From positions 566,908 to 630,907 of the forward strand of contig CAJNOP010000042.1 of assembly GCA_905250075.1 (NCBI GenBank): a stretch of DNA of 64,000 nucleotides. The letters are read 5' to 3'. A program made the translations under genes and the position numbers. This DNA is from Rotaria sp. Silwood1 (taxonomy: Eukaryota; Rotifera; Eurotatoria; Philodinida; Philodinidae). Shown here in pieces: positions 61,368 to 64,000 of the stretch (position 1 is the first letter of the stretch; the number at the start of each line of letters is the position of its first letter). The notes under the pieces were generated by a model. The model saw nothing but the letters and a program-made list of their open reading frames with translations. It made no database searches and was not told the DNA's origin.

Positions 61368-61580
61368 TCACTGATATAGATGGGGATCTGATGGGAAATG
61401 AACGCTTTCTAGCTTGAGGATTCTATTCGAATACTGCACTGTGTAATCTGAGAAGCATGCGATTTCTTCTGAATACCAAACTCCGTGCCCATCTCGATTC
61501 GTCACTGCCTGTGGCATGTAAATTGCTACCATCAACGCCGAGAGGAGCAAGAAAGGAATCATTTGGTCAAAATTCTGCAT
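61368..61580 (-). CDS. Small secreted protein between the satellite and the minisatellite
   Basis: A 70-residue frame with ATG at 61580. Residues 8-27 (IPFLLLSALMVAIYMPQAVT) form a signal peptide. The mature part of about 43 residues has a single Cys (EIACFSDYTVQY) and no recognisable domain. It ends about a dozen bases from the 92-bp satellite. A TATAAAAG lies on the minus strand at 61723-61730, about 145 bp upstream. The signal peptide and TATA box support a real transcription unit; further exons downstream would have to lie inside the satellite. Confidence 0.5.
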   Translation of the reverse strand: MQNFDQMIPFLLLSALMVAIYMPQAVTNRDGHGVWYSEEIACFSDYTVQYSNRILKLESVHFPSDPHLYQ

Positions 61581-61722
61581 TGTCGTTTACAGCAATATGA
61601 GCTACAAGTGAGAGTCGTAAATAAAAACGAGCAACTATTGAAATGGTATGTTCTTACGGTTGTTCTTCGACTTGATAATCGGGATATTGAAACGAGATGA
61701 GATGAATAACGACTCACTCGTG

Positions 61723-61730
61723 CTTTTATA
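61723..61730 (-). promoter_or_regulatory. TATA box for the small secreted gene at 61580
   Basis: TATAAAAG on the minus strand, with the 21-bp minisatellite starting about 11 bp further upstream. The placement makes the minisatellite the immediate promoter-proximal sequence. Confidence 0.45.
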
Positions 61731-61740
61731 TCTAATAGGC

Positions 61741-62830
61741 AGTGAGTGGGAAGTTCCCACTAAACGGTGGTAATTTCTCATTATCATTGAAAATTTCCCA
61801 CTTACTAGCAGCACTCTCCCACTTATTGGCGGAAATTCCCACTCACCGATGGGAATCTCCCGCTTGCCGGTGGGAATTTCTTACTTACCTCTGGGAATCC
61901 TTGGCTTGCCGGTGGGAATTTTTCACTTACCTGTGGGAATCCTCTACTTACCGGTGGGAATTTTTCACTTACCTACGCGCATACTGTGCTTAATAGTGGC
62001 AATTTCTTACTTACCGGTGGGAATTTCGTACCTACCTGTGGGAATCCTCGGCTTACCGGTGGGAATTTCTCACTTACCTGTGGGAATCCTCTACTTACCG
62101 GTGGGAATTTCTCACTTACCTACGCGCATACTGTGCTTAATGGTGGGAATTTCTCACTTACCTGTGGGAATCCTCGGCTTACCGGTGGGAATTTTTCACT
62201 TACCTACGCGCATACTGTGCTTAATGGTGGGAATTTCTTACTTACCGGTGGGAATTTCGTACCTACCTGTGGGAATCCTCGGCTTACCGGTGGGAATGTC
62301 TCACTTACCTGTGGGAATCCTCGGCTTACCGGTGGGAATTTTTCACTTACCTACGCGCATACTGTGCTTAATGGTGGAAATTTCTTACTTACCGATGGGA
62401 ATTTCGTACCTACCCGTGGGAATCCTCTGCTTACCTGTGGGAGTGTTCTGCTTATCGGTGGGAATTTCTTACTTACCTGTGGGAATACTCTGGTTACCGG
62501 TGGGAATTTCTCATTTACGTGTGGGAATCGTGCGCTTACTGGTGGAAGTTTTTCACTTACCTGCGGGATACTCTGCTTGCTGGTGGGAATTTCTTACTTA
62601 CCTGTGGGAATTCTCTGCTTGCCGGTCGGAATTGCTTACTCACGTATGGGAATTCTCTGCTTACCGGTGGGAATTCCCTAGTTAACTGTGGGAATTCTCT
62701 GCCTACTAATGGTAATTTCTCACTTACTGCTGGGAATTCTCTGCTTGCGGGTGGGAATTTCTTACTTACGAATGGGAATTCTCTGCTTATCGGTGGGAAT
62801 TTCTCACTTACCTGTAGGAAACTCTTACCC
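61741..62830. repeat. 21-bp minisatellite, about 50 units, open in several frames
   Basis: The unit is CTTACCGGTGGGAATTTCTCA with an alternating variant CTTACCTGTGGGAATCCTCGG. The period is 21 bp, so all three frames of the plus strand share a seven-residue repeat (for example LPVGISH) and stay open for up to 278 codons (61849-62685); the minus strand also stays open in part. A marker word TACGCGCATACTGTGC recurs at 61974, 62121, 62205 and 62352, spaced 147, 84 and 147 bp, all multiples of 21, showing a higher-order block structure. I treat it as a minisatellite, not a protein gene: no frame has a convincing start, terminal domains or splice context. Confidence 0.9.
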
Positions 62831-64000
62831 ATGAGTTCTTATTTTCCATGATCATCGCGGTATCTCCAAATTATGAGTCACCGTGGTTGTGTGATTGTAT
62901 AGTTGATGACAAACAGAAGCTAGCAAAACGCATTAGAATTACGCTTATTTAATCTTATCAATTGCTAGAGATTGTGAGTCATTATATGATGTTATTCAGT
63001 GAATGATTCATTTGAATCAAATGAGAAACAAATCAACCCATATATCTATCTTGGAACTCAATCTGGTCGTCTCAACTCTTGCTTTTGAGCAATCGAATAA
63101 GTGGCAGTAATAGGAGATTTAATTGATGTGTTTAGTTAAAGGAATAATATACCAATGAAGCTGTGTTTTTACGAACGTGTTTCGTGTTGTTTATTGAAAT
63201 ATTAAAACAAATACCAAGGCTCGGTATTTATAATTATAAGCAGAAAAGCAAACATTAAAAAATGTGAATTAAGATTAATAGTTGAAAAGAAAGGAGAATA
63301 GTGTGAATGTGTAAAGCTACCACCATACCAATTTTTGTATTTGAAAGTGGCTGATAAGAATTATCAAGTGGCAAGTATCTGTATAATTGATTCAAGTGTA
63401 GAAGTTTAAGCAAATACAACATACTGAAGTGATCAACTGGAAAGTAGAAAAACAAGCAGTATATTGAATTGGAAGAAGCTGCCATGATTGGTTTCGTCCT
63501 GGCGTAAGGGTCCCTCTTAAAAAATCCAGTTCTTTGAAAAACTATCGAAGTTGAGTTTTTATCATACGAAGATGCTTCAAAGCTTGCTCTTTCAGAGTTT
63601 GTATGACTTTTCGCAAAACTACCAGACTTTCGTCCACTTATCGGAGGAATTTTCACCATAACATTATGGTTTCGGAGAAATTTTCATGGTTTTTTTCAAG
63701 TTTTTCTGTTTTAGAAAAACTGCGTTGCCACTTGGATTAGGATTGAATCGAACGTTTTATATATTAACCAGCATGACAGATGGCGTTAGCTAGCTTCATG
63801 TGTTACGTGCTTTAAAAGGGTCCACTGAAAATCTATTAACAGTATGTCATTGTAATATAATTTTGCTCGATTTTAATGAAAAACCCATTTCTAAAACTTC
63901 TTTAGCATTTTGCTCAAAGCATGGTTTCTAGGCAGGAAGATTGAAATAACTTTGATCCGACTCAAGGTGTATCCCAATTTTTCTTTGCTTTTAAGGACTA
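62831..64000. other. Gene-poor right end
   Basis: A 134-codon minus-strand frame starts at ATG 63659 (MVKIPPISGRKSGSFAKS) with a Ser/basic-rich first half and a hydrophobic second half ending at 63255. No family, domain or splice signal identified; it may be chance. Nothing else is recognised. Confidence 0.35.
63255..63659 (-). CDS. Hypothetical open frame, doubtful
   Basis: 134 codons from ATG 63659. The first 65 residues are polar and rich in S, K and R; the second half is rich in L, Y, H and F, as expected of translated AT-rich noncoding DNA. If real, only the first part may be an exon. Listed because it is the only sizeable ATG-started frame in the last kilobase. Confidence 0.2.
   Translation of the reverse strand: MVKIPPISGRKSGSFAKSHTNSERASFEASSYDKNSTSIVFQRTGFFKRDPYARTKPIMAASSNSIYCLFFYFPVDHFSMLYLLKLLHLNQLYRYLPLDNSYQPLSNTKIGMVVALHIHTILLSFQLLILIHIF

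Overview
The window is eukaryotic nuclear DNA: AT-rich, with short spliced exons, GT-AG introns of about 50-80 bp plus a few of 0.7-3.3 kb, animal-type genes (complexin, SLC13, ubiquitin E1, tandem trypsin-fold protease) and no bacterial operon structure. The best guess is a bdelloid rotifer. The reasons are dispersed TGTGGG-type repeats (the motif I recall as reported for bdelloid telomeres), intronless genes of possibly foreign origin beside intron-rich animal genes, and F-box and BTB-like genes of the kind expanded in that group. This is inference, not proof.

Layout. 0.3-0.8 kb: 3' end of a ubiquitin-activating E1 gene (+). 1.7-2.1 kb: a 392-bp hAT-type MITE with a perfect 8-bp target duplication. 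3.1-6.9 kb: a six-exon gene (-) for a two-domain trypsin-fold protein whose first domain has a full catalytic triad and whose second has lost it. 8.8-9.1 kb: a small secreted protein (-). 10.1-12.0 kb: a Tc1/mariner element with 140-bp inverted ends and one homopolymer frameshift. 12.7-15.1 kb: complexin (-), five exons, with a palindrome-rich intron. 16.6 kb: a small secreted protein (+). 17.1 kb: a 100-N assembly gap. 18.5-20.0 kb: a four-helix membrane protein (+) with a probable frame slip. 20.1-21.1 kb: a 917-bp foldback element. 21.3-25.2 kb: decayed relics of a 2OG-Fe(II) oxygenase and of SPT5 (both -). 26.5-29.3 kb: a complete 14-exon SLC13-type Na+-coupled anion transporter (+). 32.1-33.9 kb: an F-box protein (+). 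36.0-39.7 kb: two exons of a possible single-pass membrane protein (-). 39.9-41.4 kb: a BTB/T1-like gene with an in-frame stop (+). 44.7-46.2 kb: an intronless tail-to-tail pair, DinB-like (+) and aldo/keto reductase (-). 46.2-52.6 kb: gene-poor. 52.7-61.35 kb: a degenerate ~92-bp satellite of roughly 90 units. 61.37-61.58 kb: a small secreted protein (-). 61.74-62.83 kb: a 21-bp minisatellite. 62.8-64.0 kb: gene-poor.

The genes form no visible pathway. The most unusual architecture is in the repeats. At least fifteen short foldbacks, each a GGGTGTGGG-type arm, a short spacer and an ACACCC-type arm, lie between genes and in introns from 0.9 to 50.5 kb. The right end carries a long satellite and a minisatellite whose minus strand repeats a consensus 5' splice site. 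Exon joins were made by hand from splice signals, reading phase and family conservation.
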